Shown: positions 62,636 to 64,000 of the stretch, one piece after another
Layout of the letters: each line of letters opens with the position of its first letter
Numbering within the stretch: the stretch's first letter is position 1
DNA from: Pseudoalteromonas umbrosa
Lineage (GTDB): Bacteria > Pseudomonadota > Gammaproteobacteria > Enterobacterales > Alteromonadaceae
NCBI RefSeq assembly: GCF_030125375.1
Contig: NZ_JASJUU010000007.1
Location: 187,416 to 251,415 of the forward strand
Direction: 5' to 3'
DNA: 64,000 nucleotides
Program-made: the position numbers and the translations under genes
The notes under the pieces: generated by a model
What the model saw: the letters and a program-made list of their open reading frames with translations, nothing else
Database searches by the model: none
Told to the model about the DNA's origin: nothing

Positions 62636-64000
62636 TGATTCTCCGCTTTCAACTTTTGCTTAGATAACTCAGTGGCAGCCAATTGCTTAACAATCTGGCC
62701 AATATTACCTGCCCCCTGAGTAATCACTAAATCTTTATCCTCGATTACATCTGCTAAAACATTCATTAATTCAGTATGTTCTGCTACATGGATGGGCTCA
62801 ATTCCGCGCTGTCTTAGACTGCGACATAAGGCTTTACTATCTGCTCCCACAATAGGTGATTCACCTGCAGAATAAACATCCAACAAAATCAATTGATCAA
62901 CTTCGCTAAGCACTTTAACGAATTCTTCATACAGATCTCTCGTACGTGTGTATCTATGAGGTTGGTAAAGCATAACTAATCTTTTATCTGGCCACCCTGC
63001 ACGCGCAGCTTGAATAGTGACGGCAACTTCTGATGGGTGATGTCCGTAGTCATCCACCAACATCACTTCCCCAGAGTCATTATTAAACGTGCCATAATGC
63101 TGAAAACGACGCCCTATTCCAGCAAACTCTTTTAGCGCGACTTGTATCGCCATATTTTCGATATCGTGATCTCTTGCAATCGCAATGGCAGCTGTTGCAT
63201 TTAACGCGTTATGTTTACCCGGCATATTCAATCTGATGTCTATGCTAAAGCCCGATTTATGAATCACAGTAAAACGACAACTTTCTACATGCTGTACATA
63301 ATCAACCATGCGGTAGTCAGCATCTTCGCTTTCACCATACGTGATGGTTGGCCTTGCAAATCTTGGTAATAACTCCCTTACCACAGGTGAGTCAATGCAT
63401 ACCACAGCTAACCCATAAAAAGGTAAATTATGTATAAAGTCGATATAGGTATCTTTGAGCTTTTCAAAGTCACCGCCATACGTATCCATATGATCAGCTT
63501 CAATGTTTGTGATCACAGACGCCATTGGCTGTAAGTGAAGGAATGACGCATCACTTTCATCAGCTTCAGCGATCAGTACGTCACTGCTTCCAACTTTTGC
63601 ATTGCTACCAGCACTATTGAGTAGTCCGCCAATAATAAATGTTGGATCAAGCTGTGCTTCTGCAAAAATGCTTGCAATTAGACTCGTCGTCGTTGTTTTA
63701 CCATGTGTGCCAGCAACAGCTATACCGTGTCTAAAACGCATTAACTCTGCTAGCATCTCTGCACGTCTTACAACAGGTACACGCGCCTGTTGTGCAGCAA
63801 CAATCTCTGGGTTTGCCGTATCAATTGCACTAGACACAACGACCACATCAGCATCAGTGACATTCGCAGCATCATGACCAATAAAAATCTCAGCCCCAAC
63901 TTTTAATAAACGTTCTGTCATCGCATTTTGTGCGATATCTGAACCTGTGATCCGGTAACCTTCATAGGCTAACACTTCCGCTATACCGCCCATACCCGCA
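62632..64000 (-). CDS. murC: UDP-N-acetylmuramate--L-alanine ligase (5' end cut off by window edge)
   Basis: The 3' 456 codons of murC. The visible start reads AGMGGIAEVLAYEGYRITGSD, which is the family motif GIGGAGMSG after about 25-30 missing residues, so the gene runs past position 64000. The ATP-binding loop is GTHGKTTTTSLI, ITNIEADHMDTYG follows and VDDYGHHPSEV is the C-terminal motif. It adds L-Ala to UDP-MurNAc. The frame from the internal ATG at 63993 is not the true start. Confidence 0.98.
   Translation of the reverse strand, partial: AGMGGIAEVLAYEGYRITGSDIAQNAMTERLLKVGAEIFIGHDAANVTDADVVVVSSAIDTANPEIVAAQQARVPVVRRAEMLAELMRFRHGIAVAGTHGKTTTTSLIASIFAEAQLDPTFIIGGLLNSAGSNAKVGSSDVLIAEADESDASFLHLQPMASVITNIEADHMDTYGGDFEKLKDTYIDFIHNLPFYGLAVVCIDSPVVRELLPRFARPTITYGESEDADYRMVDYVQHVESCRFTVIHKSGFSIDIRLNMPGKHNALNATAAIAIARDHDIENMAIQVALKEFAGIGRRFQHYGTFNNDSGEVMLVDDYGHHPSEVAVTIQAARAGWPDKRLVMLYQPHRYTRTRDLYEEFVKVLSEVDQLILLDVYSAGESPIVGADSKALCRSLRQRGIEPIHVAEHTELMNVLADVIEDKDLVITQGAGNIGQIVKQLAATELSKQKLKAENQ

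Noticed and set aside
1..64000. insertion sequences, phage genes or CRISPR arrays
   Set aside because: I saw no transposase, integrase or regularly spaced repeat anywhere in the window, despite the mosaic look of the polysaccharide loci.

Overview
The window looks like chromosomal DNA of a marine gammaproteobacterium, most likely Pseudoalteromonas or a close Alteromonadales relative. This is inferred from gene content: a dciA (DUF721) gene sits between lpxC and secA, and a NagP-type N-acetylglucosamine transporter lies beside a GH20 hexosaminidase. No 16S gene is present to confirm it. Apart from dciA, every gene found lies on the minus strand, so the story reads from right to left.

Core region (about 51.1-64 kb): the end of the division and cell-wall cluster (murC, cut by the window edge, then ddl, ftsQ, ftsA, ftsZ), then lpxC, the divergent dciA, secA, mutT and a PepO-like M13 lipoprotein peptidase. 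Next (46.7-50.9 kb) comes a chitin/GlcNAc utilisation pair, a GH20 beta-hexosaminidase and a NagP-like transporter. Each has a near-palindromic TGACAGCGCT operator about 160 bp upstream of its start codon. A tRNA-His gene with a clear promoter, a small MscS channel and a DUF481 outer-membrane protein complete this side.

Polysaccharide locus 1 (44.4-27.0 kb) is a complete Wzx/Wzy pathway. It holds an OtnA-like export protein with six SLBB-type repeats, Wzz, an initiating phosphoglycosyltransferase, Wzy, three glycosyltransferases, and an enterobacterial-common-antigen-like dTDP-Fuc4NAc cassette (rmlB, rmlA, wecD, wecE, wecF). Wzx, UDP-glucose dehydrogenase and a UDP-glucuronate 4-epimerase follow. 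The predicted product contains Fuc4NAc and hexuronic acid.

Between the two loci is a gap of 1026 bp. It holds a candidate wza promoter, inverted repeats and what looks like a small gene of 84 codons broken by one extra base.

Polysaccharide locus 2 (25.9 kb to the left edge) is a second, independent pathway: Wza-Wzb-Wzc (with a C-terminal tyrosine cluster), then precursor genes for UDP-GalNAcA (tviB/tviC-like), GDP-mannose (manC, manB) and a CDP-activated amino-dideoxy sugar. The CDP pathway is rfbF and rfbG plus an RmlC-like epimerase, a PLP aminotransferase and a PglD-like acyltransferase. Four glycosyltransferases, an EpsG-like Wzy, Wzx and a wbpV-wbpL-wbpM-like module for a QuiNAc-type first sugar complete it. 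The WbpV-like reductase lacks the catalytic tyrosine. A YjbH-like outer-membrane protein gene closes the locus and runs off the left edge.

The most unusual points are the two complete polysaccharide assembly systems in tandem, the CDP-amino-sugar branch with no recognised end product, the missing tyrosine in the reductase, and the broken small gene between the loci. Start codons were adjusted where a Shine-Dalgarno sequence or a family N terminus argued against the longest frame.
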